In this document: positions 55,186 through 63,027 of the stretch, one piece after another
How the letters are laid out: the number at the start of each line of letters is the position of its first letter
Numbering within the stretch: position 1 is the first letter of the stretch
Assembly: GCF_000682755.1 (NCBI RefSeq)
Contig: NZ_AWFF01000031.1
Location: forward strand, 22,815 to 86,814
Direction: 5' to 3'
From: Hyphomonas beringensis
Lineage (GTDB): Bacteria; Pseudomonadota; Alphaproteobacteria; Caulobacterales; Hyphomonadaceae
DNA: 64,000 nt
Position numbers and translations under genes: made by a program
Notes under the pieces: model-generated
Databases searched by the model: none
The model's input: only the letters and a program-made list of their open reading frames with translations
Told to the model about the DNA's origin: nothing

Positions 55186-55345
55186 GGCGCCGTCTCGCTG
55201 TTGTTCTCTCTCGCATTTCCATGCTTTCGCCATCCCATAGCGCGCGTTGCGCAGCTTGGCGAGAGTTAAACGGCAGGAAAATTTTACATCCTGCTGAGAT
55301 ATATGCCTCATTCCGGCAATAATTTACCCTATGAGGGGAGTCCGA

Positions 55346-55819
55346 ATGCCTTCCTTGAGAACCCGCCTGTTTCATGTCTATGCCCGCCTGATACGCCCGA
55401 TGACGCTGGGCGTGCGGGCTCTGGTGGAGAATGAGAAGGGCGACATTCTTCTGGTGCGCCACACCTATATTGGCGGCTGGCACATGCCGGGCGGCGGGGT
55501 TGAGCGGGCCGAGCCCTGCGAGGAGGCTCTGCGCCGTGAGATTCTGGAAGAAGGCGGCATCATCCTGACCGGGCCGCCGCGCCTGATCGGAATCTATTCC
55601 AATCACGTCTCCTTCCCGAATGATCATGTGATTGTCTACCATGTGACGCCCGATATCTGGCAGGCAGGCAAGGCCACAGCCCATGGCGAGATTGCCGAGG
55701 CGCGCTGGTGCTCGCCAGCTGACCTGCCGGAGGGCACGACACAAGGCACAAGGCTACGTCTGGAAGAAGTCTATCGCGGCGCGGCGCCTTCCCCCTATTG
55801 GGGCGGGCAAAAACCCTAG
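55346..55819 (+). CDS. NUDIX hydrolase
   Basis: The 157-residue protein has a full Nudix box at 49-71 (GGGVERAEPCEEALRREILEEGG), with the REXXEE-type glutamates that bind Mg2+. It hydrolyses nucleoside diphosphate-linked compounds. ATG 55346 follows GGGGAG; the ATG at 55331 would add five residues. Confidence 0.92.
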   Translation: MPSLRTRLFHVYARLIRPMTLGVRALVENEKGDILLVRHTYIGGWHMPGGGVERAEPCEEALRREILEEGGIILTGPPRLIGIYSNHVSFPNDHVIVYHVTPDIWQAGKATAHGEIAEARWCSPADLPEGTTQGTRLRLEEVYRGAAPSPYWGGQKP

Positions 55820-55821
55820 GA

Positions 55822-55899
55822 TCAGGCTCCGGCCATTGCCAGGAAAGCCGGCAGGCACAGGAACAACAGCGCCGCCAGCAGCACAGTCACAAGCTTCAT
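55822..55899 (-). CDS. Possible 25-residue hydrophobic peptide
   Basis: An ATG to TGA frame encodes MKLVTVLLAALLFLCLPAF followed by LAMAGA, a single hydrophobic helix. It lies right after the NUDIX gene on the opposite strand. There is no clear ribosome site, so this may be chance. Confidence 0.25.
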   Translation of the reverse strand: MKLVTVLLAALLFLCLPAFLAMAGA

Positions 55900-55935
55900 C
55901 GTGGGGGTCGCACGTGTTCTCATGCTTCCCTTGTC

Positions 55936-55961
55936 GCCCGCGATTGAGTCCGAACGCGGGC
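55936..55961. repeat. Small GC-rich hairpin
   Basis: GCCCGCG and CGCGGGC flank a 12-base loop, in the gap between the NUDIX and pgsA genes. The 312-base gap (55900-56211) otherwise holds only the terminator at 56143-56185. Confidence 0.4.
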
Positions 55962-56142
55962 TGACTTCCGGAGAAATCATGGAAATGCAGCCTCAATGAC
56001 GCCGCAAAATTTCGCGGGAACTTTTGTAATCGCCGGGCATTTCGAATCGCGGTGGTGGGACAGTTCTTCTCTCCTGACCCTCCATCAGACGACTTTTCCG
56101 CGGGCTTGTTCCCCCTTGCCAAGCTTCCGGAAGCGATAGCTG

Positions 56143-56185
56143 GAACGCTGGTTGCCTTACCCCTGGGCTGCCAGCGTTCTTTTTT
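56143..56185 (+). terminator. Rho-independent terminator on the plus strand
   Basis: GAACGCTGG and CCAGCGTTC form a 9-bp stem around a 19-base loop, followed by TTTTTT. It is 324 bases beyond the NUDIX stop, so it ends either a long NUDIX transcript or a small RNA. It cannot serve pgsA, which lies on the other strand. Confidence 0.7.
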
Positions 56186-56211
56186 GCGGTCTTCGGATTG
56201 GGAGACAGGCC

Positions 56212-56865
56212 TCAGCCCTTCGGGCGCAGCGCAGCCTTCATGTATTGCCAGGCCGTCTGCCAGGACAGGATCGCCGCCACCCAGAGCAGGCCCACCACGG
56301 CAAACACGATGGCCAGAACGGCCAGCGACACCTCTTCACCCTGAAGACGCTGCGGGTCTGGCGCAAAGATGGCCAGTGGCAGCATCATGCCGATAATCGC
56401 CGCCATCTCGAACCCGGTTTTCCACTTCGCCATATTGGACGGCACGATCACGGCGCTTCCCTTGGGCGTCGCCCGGAACCAGGTGATGAACACATCCCGC
56501 GCAATGATCATCGCCGCCGGAATATAGATCAGCCAGCTGCGGAACTGGATCGACAGGCAGATCAGCGCCGCCGCAATCAACAGCTTGTCGGCAATCGGGT
56601 CCAGCCAGACGCCGAACCGGCTATGCGCATCCAGCTGCCGTGCCAGCCAGCCATCCAGAAAGTCCGTCAGTGCGCCGGAGAGGAAGGCCAGAAAGGCAAA
56701 CTGGTACCACAGCTGTTGCAGCGTCGTGCGCACGGCGGAATCGTCCGCGCTGAGGCCCGCCTCGGCCGGGTCCAGGCTCAGCGCCTGCCAGAAGCCGAGC
56801 AGCAAGAGGCCGGCAAAAACGCACCGCGCTATGGTCAGCGCATTGGGAAGCCATTTGAAATTCAT
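56212..56865 (-). CDS. pgsA: CDP-diacylglycerol-glycerol-3-phosphate 3-phosphatidyltransferase
   Basis: The 217-residue membrane enzyme has the CDP-alcohol phosphatidyltransferase motif DFLDGWLARQLDAHSRFGVWLDPIADK (D-x2-DG-x2-AR-x8-G-x3-D-x3-D) at about residues 60-85 and several hydrophobic helices. It makes phosphatidylglycerophosphate, the route to phosphatidylglycerol, the substrate of Lgt. ATG 56865 follows AGGGGAAGG. Confidence 0.93.
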   Translation of the reverse strand: MNFKWLPNALTIARCVFAGLLLLGFWQALSLDPAEAGLSADDSAVRTTLQQLWYQFAFLAFLSGALTDFLDGWLARQLDAHSRFGVWLDPIADKLLIAAALICLSIQFRSWLIYIPAAMIIARDVFITWFRATPKGSAVIVPSNMAKWKTGFEMAAIIGMMLPLAIFAPDPQRLQGEEVSLAVLAIVFAVVGLLWVAAILSWQTAWQYMKAALRPKG

Positions 56866-57102
56866 GCCTTCCCCTCTGCCAGCGCACGCGCCCGTACGCA
56901 ATGACCTACATCTGCAGCAGGCACTCTGGCCGACGGCACGCCTGATCGTAAAGCTTGTTGTTGCTTTTTGTTAATGTTGCAGTTCGTATGAGTGCTTATG
57001 GGCCGGGTGTGTGACCGGTTCTCATCGCGTTTGAATGGGTCACGGTTTTTCCCAGCGGACAGGGACCGCGACCGGAAATTTGAAAATGGGGGAGGCATCC
57101 AA

Positions 57103-58062
57103 ATGAAATCAGCCATCCGTCTGGCTATCGCCGCTGCAACGCTCGCTTTCGCGACACAAGCCAGTGCTCACGCACAAGCCAAATACCTGGACGATAATGA
57201 AAGCCAGTTTATCAAGTTCGTGCTGCAAAGAGATTTTGAAAAAGCGAATTTCTACATTGGCCAGGGCCTTGTTGACCCCGAAAACCTGTCAACCGGGAAG
57301 CCCTTGCCCTATTACCTCTACGGGCCAGGTACGATCAGCTACACAAGCTGCCATATACCTTCCTATTCCCAGTCCAGTGATGGCGATTGCAACCCCGACA
57401 GTTACGTTACCGAGTATCTTCTGAGTGGCAATTTCGACTTGAATGCCGAAACCGAGAATGGCCGCCGTCCCATATCATATGTGTGCTGGGGCACCGATAT
57501 CGGATTTATGACGACCCAAAAGTTGGTCGTGGAGGAAGGTGTCGATGTCAACTTCTATGATGATTATGGATTTACCCCATTGCATCACTGCGCGTGGCGC
57601 GGAGCTCATCGCCACAGAGAACAGAGCCTTGAGAAATATCTCAACATCATGGCCACCCTGATTGCCTATGGCACAGATGTGGATGCCCCCCTCAAAATTG
57701 AGAGGACACTTGGCCCTCATAAAGAAAAACCGATCAATCCAGGCGCGACCCCACTTATGCTGTCCCTATCGACATGGGGAGGAGACCGGGAAGAAATGGT
57801 AGGAATCAAACTTTTGATTGCCCTTGGCGCAGATACGAAAGCCAAGGATGACACCGGCGCAAGCCTGATGAACTATGTCTCCTACCCTTCAAGCAGCCGC
57901 CACTACGAGCCGACTCTGAAACTGCTGACCATGCTGCACAATAATGGCGCAGATATCATGGAGCCGCGCGGCAAGGACAAGAAGACCTTCTTCGAAACGG
58001 CGATGGCCAAGGGCGATGTTGATTTCGCCATGCAGATCATGGCCCTGACACAAGACCAGTAA
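57103..58062 (+). CDS. Ankyrin-repeat exported protein
   Basis: The 319-residue product has a signal peptide (cleavage after ASA-HA, about residue 23), then ankyrin-like repeats: YGFTPLHHCAWRGAHRH, PGATPLMLSLSTWGGDREEMVGIKLLIALGADTKAKDDTGASLM. CWGTDIGFMTTQKLVVEEGVDVNFYDDYG is another. The number is about four or five. It is probably periplasmic; targets are unknown. The base composition looks less GC-rich than the surrounding genes, possibly acquired. ATG 57103 follows GGGGGAGG. Confidence 0.82.
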   Translation: MKSAIRLAIAAATLAFATQASAHAQAKYLDDNESQFIKFVLQRDFEKANFYIGQGLVDPENLSTGKPLPYYLYGPGTISYTSCHIPSYSQSSDGDCNPDSYVTEYLLSGNFDLNAETENGRRPISYVCWGTDIGFMTTQKLVVEEGVDVNFYDDYGFTPLHHCAWRGAHRHREQSLEKYLNIMATLIAYGTDVDAPLKIERTLGPHKEKPINPGATPLMLSLSTWGGDREEMVGIKLLIALGADTKAKDDTGASLMNYVSYPSSSRHYEPTLKLLTMLHNNGADIMEPRGKDKKTFFETAMAKGDVDFAMQIMALTQDQ

Positions 58063-58099
58063 GCAAGGCCAAGCGGCACCTGCCAACCGCAAGACCGAA

Positions 58100-58135
58100 A
58101 AAAGCCCCTCACCTTTTCGAAAGTGAGGGGCTTTT
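58100..58135. terminator. Bidirectional rho-independent terminator
   Basis: AAAAGCCCCTCAC and GTGAGGGGCTTTT form a 13-bp stem with a 10-base loop, flanked by A and T runs. It serves both the ankyrin gene (plus) and hslO (minus). Confidence 0.88.
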
Positions 58136-58139
58136 CATA

Positions 58140-59078
58140 TCAGTCCTGGTTCGGGTTGCCGGTCACATCCTCAATCGGGATGGCATAGTGCCGGTTGCAG
58201 AACTGACAATCGATGGCCAGCGTGCCATCCGGCTCGACCATCTCCTTCAGGGACTCGTCCGGCATCTGGCGCAGCGTCTCCAGCAACCGGTCCTGATTAC
58301 AGGTACAGCGATCGTCCAGCGCCTGCGGGGTCTCCATCGTCACGCCGCGTTCGTGGAACAGGCGGAACAGCAGATCCTGCATCGGCAGATCCGGATCGGC
58401 GAGTTCGGCGTCGGTCAGCGTCGCAAACAGGGCCTCGGCTTCGCGCCAGGCATCATCGGTATCTCCACGCGCATCATCATTGGCAATCTTCTGCACCATC
58501 ATGCCGCCAGAGACCCAGACGCCAGGCTCGCCCTTGCGGTCCAGCTCGGCCACTGACAGCTTGATCCGGGTCGGCACCTGTTCGGACATGGCGAAATAGT
58601 CTTCCGCGCATTCAGACAGGGTGCCTTTTTCCAGCGGCACAATGCCCTGATAGGGCTGGATCGACGGATTGTCCTGAATGATGATCAGGCCCAGTCGGCC
58701 ATTCGGGCCGAACAGCTGGGGCATGTGCGGGGCCGCGCCCTTGTTCACCTTGTCCAGATGCGCCCAGGCCTCGGGATCAAAGCGCGCATAGCCACGCACG
58801 CCGCCATCGGTACGGTATTCGCCGACCAGCATGGAGACCGGGCCATCGCCCTCGGCCTGTACCAGAAGGCGGCCATTGAATTTCAGCGAGGCACCTACCA
58901 GCGTGGCCAGCGTGACCGCTTCACCCAGGATGCGGGCCAGATTGGTGGGGTAGTCGTGGCGGCGAAGGATGCCCGACAGGCTGCCCTGACCCATGCGCAC
59001 GGCCCGCCCGCGAACGGGACGGTCCACGATCTGGAAGTTCGTGACGAAATCGGTGACGGCATAGGCTGCGTCGGACAT
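58140..59078 (-). CDS. hslO: Hsp33 redox-regulated chaperone
   Basis: The 312-residue protein has the Hsp33 substrate domain (ARILGEAVTLATLVGASLKFNGRLLVQAEGDGP) and the C-terminal zinc switch CTC-N-x30-CQFC at about residues 258-294. Oxidation of these cysteines activates its chaperone function. In many alphaproteobacteria hslO is next to argF; here a radical SAM and an MFS gene lie between them. Confidence 0.96.
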   Translation of the reverse strand: MSDAAYAVTDFVTNFQIVDRPVRGRAVRMGQGSLSGILRRHDYPTNLARILGEAVTLATLVGASLKFNGRLLVQAEGDGPVSMLVGEYRTDGGVRGYARFDPEAWAHLDKVNKGAAPHMPQLFGPNGRLGLIIIQDNPSIQPYQGIVPLEKGTLSECAEDYFAMSEQVPTRIKLSVAELDRKGEPGVWVSGGMMVQKIANDDARGDTDDAWREAEALFATLTDAELADPDLPMQDLLFRLFHERGVTMETPQALDDRCTCNQDRLLETLRQMPDESLKEMVEPDGTLAIDCQFCNRHYAIPIEDVTGNPNQD

Positions 59079-59157
59079 GGCAAATACCTCGAATTGGTGC
59101 CCCCATGTGGCAGCGCCCCGCCCCTATCGCAAGAGGTGGGTATGCCAAGCCCGGCAG

Positions 59158-60093
59158 CTAGGCCGAACAGCTGCCGCCGCCTAGGACACAGAAGCTGGCG
59201 CACCAGGGATGGTTCAGCTTCACCGGATCGGCTGTCGCCTCGGCCAGGGTCTCCCCCAATTCGAAGGCCGGGTCATCCACCAGCAGCGTGCAGGCGGTGA
59301 CCGTGGCCCGGCCCGCGCCCTTGCGGCGGATCACCATACGCTGATTGGCGCACATGATGTCGTCCGCCGACTTGCCCAGAATGCCCCAGCAATCGGTCGT
59401 GATCTCTGGCGGATCATCGCGGGCGATCATTTCCGGGAACAGAACCAAGTGTTTCGTGTCGGCGGGGTTTAGCTTCAGACCCAGCGAAGCAGCCAGAGCG
59501 CCATAGGCGGCGCGCGCCGTGGAATCATCCTCATTCAGGGCCTGTCGGCCTGCCAGCGCGACCTGTACGCCGCGTTCACCTAGCCAGCGGAGCCCCTTGC
59601 AGGCCTCCTCAAAGGCCCCTGCTCCCCGCTCTGCATCATGGATCGCCGGATCATGGGAATCGAGCGAGACGCGCAGCACCATACGGGGGCCATATTGCGC
59701 GGCGAGCGCCTCAAGCCCCTGCTGCAGGCGTGGGCGCATCATCGGGCGCATCGCATTGGTCAGCAGCAGCAGGCTGTGCCCGCGCGACATCACGTCTTCC
59801 ATGATGCCCAGGATTTCCGGGCACATGAACGGCTCTCCGCCGGTAATGCCGATCTCAACAGTGCCGTCGATCTCTTCCAGAAAGGGGCGCACATCGGCAC
59901 GCGTCAGATAGACAAGCCGGTCATTGGTCGGAGAGCTTTCGATATAGCAGTTCGCGCACTCGATATTGCAGAGCGTGCCGGTGTTCAGCCACAGCGTCTT
60001 CAGGCCCGTCCAGCCAACGCTGGCGCGGGTCTCTCCCTTGGCAGTCACATCGGGATCGGAAAACTTCGCGGGGACAAAATTCGTGTCAGCCAT
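59158..60093 (-). CDS. Radical SAM protein of unknown function
   Basis: The 311-residue enzyme has the radical SAM cluster motif CNIECANC (Cys42, Cys46, Cys49), then GITGGEPFMCPE (the GGEP motif) and a SAM-binding strand. The C-terminal part has extra cysteines (WCASFCVLGGGSC), which may bind an auxiliary iron-sulfur cluster, as in SPASM-type enzymes. Start ATG 60093 fits; the longer frame to 60153 is not conserved. It is divergent from an MFS transporter, 104 bases away. The substrate is not clear. Confidence 0.85.
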   Translation of the reverse strand: MADTNFVPAKFSDPDVTAKGETRASVGWTGLKTLWLNTGTLCNIECANCYIESSPTNDRLVYLTRADVRPFLEEIDGTVEIGITGGEPFMCPEILGIMEDVMSRGHSLLLLTNAMRPMMRPRLQQGLEALAAQYGPRMVLRVSLDSHDPAIHDAERGAGAFEEACKGLRWLGERGVQVALAGRQALNEDDSTARAAYGALAASLGLKLNPADTKHLVLFPEMIARDDPPEITTDCWGILGKSADDIMCANQRMVIRRKGAGRATVTACTLLVDDPAFELGETLAEATADPVKLNHPWCASFCVLGGGSCSA

Positions 60094-60197
60094 ATACAGA
60101 TGTGTAGCGCGTTCGCGGCCCGCTTCCAGCGCTTTTGCCTGCCAGACACCCAATCGTGAACATTGCCGATTTTTCAGGCTGCGCTATTTAGCCCGTC

Positions 60198-61511
60198 ATG
60201 TCTGAAAATACGCGTAAAACCGTCATGCAAATGCTCACCTCCGGCGATGATGGCCGGGTGTGCAAGGATATCCCCGAAAGCGCATGCAACGCGGAATCCG
60301 GAAACTTCCTCAAACACATTACCAGCCTGTCGGCCAGCAAGATCTCGGACGGGTTGATTGACCCGAAACTGGTGCTGAGCTGGCTGCTGACAACGCTGGG
60401 CGCCCCGGCCTTCATGATCGGCCTGCTGGTGCCTGTGCGAGAGGCTGGCGCGCTGTTGCCGCAGCTGTTCACGGCGGCATCTCTGCGACAGCTGCCCCAG
60501 CGCAAATGGGCATGGGCCGTGGGCTCTACCGTGCAGGGGCTTTCGGCTGCCTGTATCGGGCTTGCCGCCCTGACGCTGGAGGGACGCGCGGCTGGCTTTG
60601 TCATCGTCGGCGCACTGGCCGTGCTGGCGATTGCGCGGTCTGTCTGTTCGGTCACCTACAAGGATGTGCTGGGCAAGACGGTCTCCAAATCGCGCCGGGG
60701 CACGGCGACCGGAGCGGCCAGTACGATTGGCGCAGCCGCGGTGCTCGCCTATGGCGGCCTGCTCAGCCTCGGCCTGATTGACCGGATGAACATCGTCGCG
60801 ACAGGCCTGTTCCTGGCAGGTGCGCTCTGGATCGCAGCGGCGCTGGTTTTCACCACGCTGAAGGAGGATCCCGGCTCTACAGAAGGCGGCGGCAACCCGA
60901 TTCAGTCCTTCAAGGACAATTTCTCGCTGCTGGTTGAGGACAAACAGCTGCGCCGGTTCATCCTGACGCGCGGCCTGTTGATCTCCACCGCCCTCGCCCC
61001 GCCCTTCATGGTGGCGCTTGGCACAGACAAGGATCAGGCCGGGCAGATGTTCGGCGGGCTGGGCCTGCTGGTCATCGCCTCTTCAGGGGCGGGCCTTGTC
61101 AGCTCCTATGTCTGGGGACGGCTGGCGGACCGCTCCAGCCGGAAAGTGCTGATCCTGACGGCCACGGCGGCAACGATTGCTCTGGCAGCGACACTGGGCC
61201 TGCATCTCAGCGGCCTGCTGGAGCAGGTCTGGGCGCTGCCACTGGTGCTGTTCGGGCTGATGATTGCCTATCAGGGCGTGCGCCTTGGCCGCTCGACGCA
61301 CCTCGTTGACATGGCCAGCCAGGACACCCGCGCGGCCTATACCGCCCTCTCCAACACGATCATTGGGGGCCTGCTCGTGCTGGGCGGGGGCTTCAGCCTT
61401 GTCGCGGAATATGCGGGCAATGCCGCCGTCATCGGCCTGCTGGCGGTGATGAGCGCGCTGGCCATTCCCGTCGCATTCGGCCTGGCCGAAGTGCAGCAGG
61501 ACAGCGACTAG
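60198..61511 (+). CDS. MFS transporter
   Basis: The 437-residue protein has about twelve hydrophobic helices, a soluble N-terminal tail of 50 residues, and a WGRLADRSSRKVL loop as the MFS signature. The first 50 residues resemble a fused cytosolic helix not typical for MFS. It is divergent from the radical SAM gene, suggesting a linked role, perhaps export or uptake of a modified compound. The substrate is unknown. Confidence 0.82.
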   Translation: MSENTRKTVMQMLTSGDDGRVCKDIPESACNAESGNFLKHITSLSASKISDGLIDPKLVLSWLLTTLGAPAFMIGLLVPVREAGALLPQLFTAASLRQLPQRKWAWAVGSTVQGLSAACIGLAALTLEGRAAGFVIVGALAVLAIARSVCSVTYKDVLGKTVSKSRRGTATGAASTIGAAAVLAYGGLLSLGLIDRMNIVATGLFLAGALWIAAALVFTTLKEDPGSTEGGGNPIQSFKDNFSLLVEDKQLRRFILTRGLLISTALAPPFMVALGTDKDQAGQMFGGLGLLVIASSGAGLVSSYVWGRLADRSSRKVLILTATAATIALAATLGLHLSGLLEQVWALPLVLFGLMIAYQGVRLGRSTHLVDMASQDTRAAYTALSNTIIGGLLVLGGGFSLVAEYAGNAAVIGLLAVMSALAIPVAFGLAEVQQDSD

Positions 61512-61514
61512 ACG

Positions 61515-62453
61515 CTACTTATCCAGACACCAGCGCAGCACGGCCTTCTGGGCGTGCAGGCGGTTTTCGGCTTCGTCGAAGACAAGGCTTTGCGGTCCAT
61601 CGATGACTTCCGCGTCTACTTCCTCACCCCGGTGGGCCGGCAGGCAGTGCAGGAATTTCGCGCCGCCATTCGCCAGCTCCATCAGTTCTTCCGTCACCGC
61701 ATAGGGTTCCAGAACTTCCAGCCTGCGCTCGGCATCGGCATCGCCCATGGAGACGAACGTGTCCGCGATCACAACGTCAGCACCAGCAACAGCTTCTTCC
61801 GCCGTATCATAGAGGTCGATCTTGCCCTGCAGTTCGCGGGCGATGTCGAGATCCTCATCGTCCGGCGCGAACCGGGCCGGCGTGCCGACCGCCAGGGAGA
61901 AGCCGAATTTCGCCGCCGCATGAATGAAGCTGGCGCAGACATTGTTGCCATCGCCCACCCAGGCAAGCCGCGCGCCGCGCAGCTCCAGCCCGTTCTCTTC
62001 CAGCGTCTGCAAATCCGCCATGATCTGACATGGGTGCGAGCGGTCCGTCAGGCCATTGATGACCGGCACGGTCGCATTGGCCGCGAAGGCCTCAACATCG
62101 GAGTGGTCATTGGCGCGGATCATCACCGCGTCGACAAAACGCGACAGGACACGGGCCGTATCTTCCACCGTCTCGCCGCGGCCAAGCTGCATGTCGCTGG
62201 AGGTCGCCGTGATGGACGAGCCACCTAGCTGGCGCATCCCCATGTCGAAGGAGAAGCGTGTCCGCGTGGAGGATTTCTCGAAGATCATCGCCAGCGTGTG
62301 CCCTTCCAGAGGCGCCCCGGTATCGACGCGGCCCTTCGGCCAGCCTGCACGCGCTGTCTTCATGGCATGGGCCATATCCAGAATCTCTCGCAGTTCAGCG
62401 GATTCCAGATGCCACAAGTCAATGAAATGGCGCAGGCTCGTCTTCTCGGTCAT
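61515..62453 (-). CDS. argF: Ornithine carbamoyltransferase
   Basis: The 312-residue enzyme has the carbamoyl phosphate motif [10 protein letters not shown] (62-70), the [14 protein letters not shown] region and the ornithine motif [14 protein letters not shown]. It makes citrulline from ornithine and carbamoyl phosphate in arginine synthesis. Length is normal. The MFS gene ends four bases away on the other strand. Confidence 0.97.
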   Translation of the reverse strand: MTEKTSLRHFIDLWHLESAELREILDMAHAMKTARAGWPKGRVDTGAPLEGHTLAMIFEKSSTRTRFSFDMGMRQLGGSSITATSSDMQLGRGETVEDTARVLSRFVDAVMIRANDHSDVEAFAANATVPVINGLTDRSHPCQIMADLQTLEENGLELRGARLAWVGDGNNVCASFIHAAAKFGFSLAVGTPARFAPDDEDLDIARELQGKIDLYDTAEEAVAGADVVIADTFVSMGDADAERRLEVLEPYAVTEELMELANGGAKFLHCLPAHRGEEVDAEVIDGPQSLVFDEAENRLHAQKAVLRWCLDK

Positions 62454-62595
62454 GCAGTCTTACTCCCTATGGGGGCTTCGCGAAGCCCGGGGGCATAGCG
62501 CGTTTTCGCCCGCAGCACCAGTAAAAGGCGAAATAGGCCCTGACGCGGCTTGACCGGGCCCGGACGAGCGGGTGCGGAAAATGACAAAAAACTAA

Positions 62596-62612
62596 TTGAG
62601 AATGACTTGCAA
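62596..62612. promoter_or_regulatory. Fur-like box, copy 1
   Basis: TTGAGAATGACTTGCAA is nearly identical to copy 2, 44 bases further. GAGAATGA and the TTGCAA end resemble iron-responsive Fur boxes of alphaproteobacteria. Confidence 0.55.
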
Positions 62613-62639
62613 ACTCAACTCGACTGTGAGACACAGAAT

Positions 62640-62656
62640 TTGAGAATGACTCGCAA
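62640..62656. promoter_or_regulatory. Fur-like box, copy 2
   Basis: TTGAGAATGACTCGCAA differs from copy 1 at one of 17 positions. It ends 17 bases before ATG 62674, where it would overlap a promoter. Binding by Fur or a related regulator is inferred. Confidence 0.55.
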
Positions 62657-62673
62657 ATCAAATGGAGAGCCTC

Positions 62674-62865
62674 ATGTGCCTGCCGATGGATGACACTGCC
62701 ATGCTTTGCTGGCTGAAAAATCAGGTCACCGTGCTGGAAGCCTGGCGTGAAGAACTGACCTGCCGGCCGGAAACATCGATCAGCATGATCACACGGCTGG
62801 AAAAGCATCGCAGCTGGCTCCGCGAGGAAATCAGCCGTCTCGATCCGGGCCTGAAAGCCGCCTGA
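62674..62865 (+). CDS. Small unknown protein behind Fur-like boxes
   Basis: The 63-residue product is largely helical (LEAWREELTCRPETSISMITRLEKHRSWLREEISRLD), with three cysteines (residues 2, 11, 29) and no transmembrane segment. GGAGAG lies six bases before ATG 62674; ATG 62662 would use four more residues. It is not HemP or another iron-response protein I can name. Two Fur-like boxes just upstream suggest iron control. Confidence 0.68.
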   Translation: MCLPMDDTAMLCWLKNQVTVLEAWREELTCRPETSISMITRLEKHRSWLREEISRLDPGLKAA

Positions 62866-62877
62866 TCCCCGAATTGT

Positions 62878-62934
62878 CGCGGCGCAGGATGTGTGCCCAC
62901 CGTTTCCTCCCCGAAACACGCCTCCTGCGTCGCG
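62878..62934. repeat. Large inverted repeat ahead of the carboxynorspermidine synthase gene
   Basis: CGCGGCGCAGGA and TCCTGCGTCGCG pair at 11 of 12 positions around a 33-base loop that holds its own small stem (GTTTC/GAAAC). It lies between the small gene's stop codon and the next gene. It might end the upstream transcript or be an RNA leader. Confidence 0.5.
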
Positions 62935-63027
62935 GCATGTCTCATCTCCAGACTGGCGAACCGGCCGGGATTGCCCTATGTCACAGGGCAGAACAGCCGC
63001 CCAGACAGTCAGGGAGACTCAAGCAAT

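Noticed and set aside
54208..55269. A 353-codon plus-strand frame opposite the antiporter
   Set aside because: It is antisense to a clear transporter gene and shows no domain.
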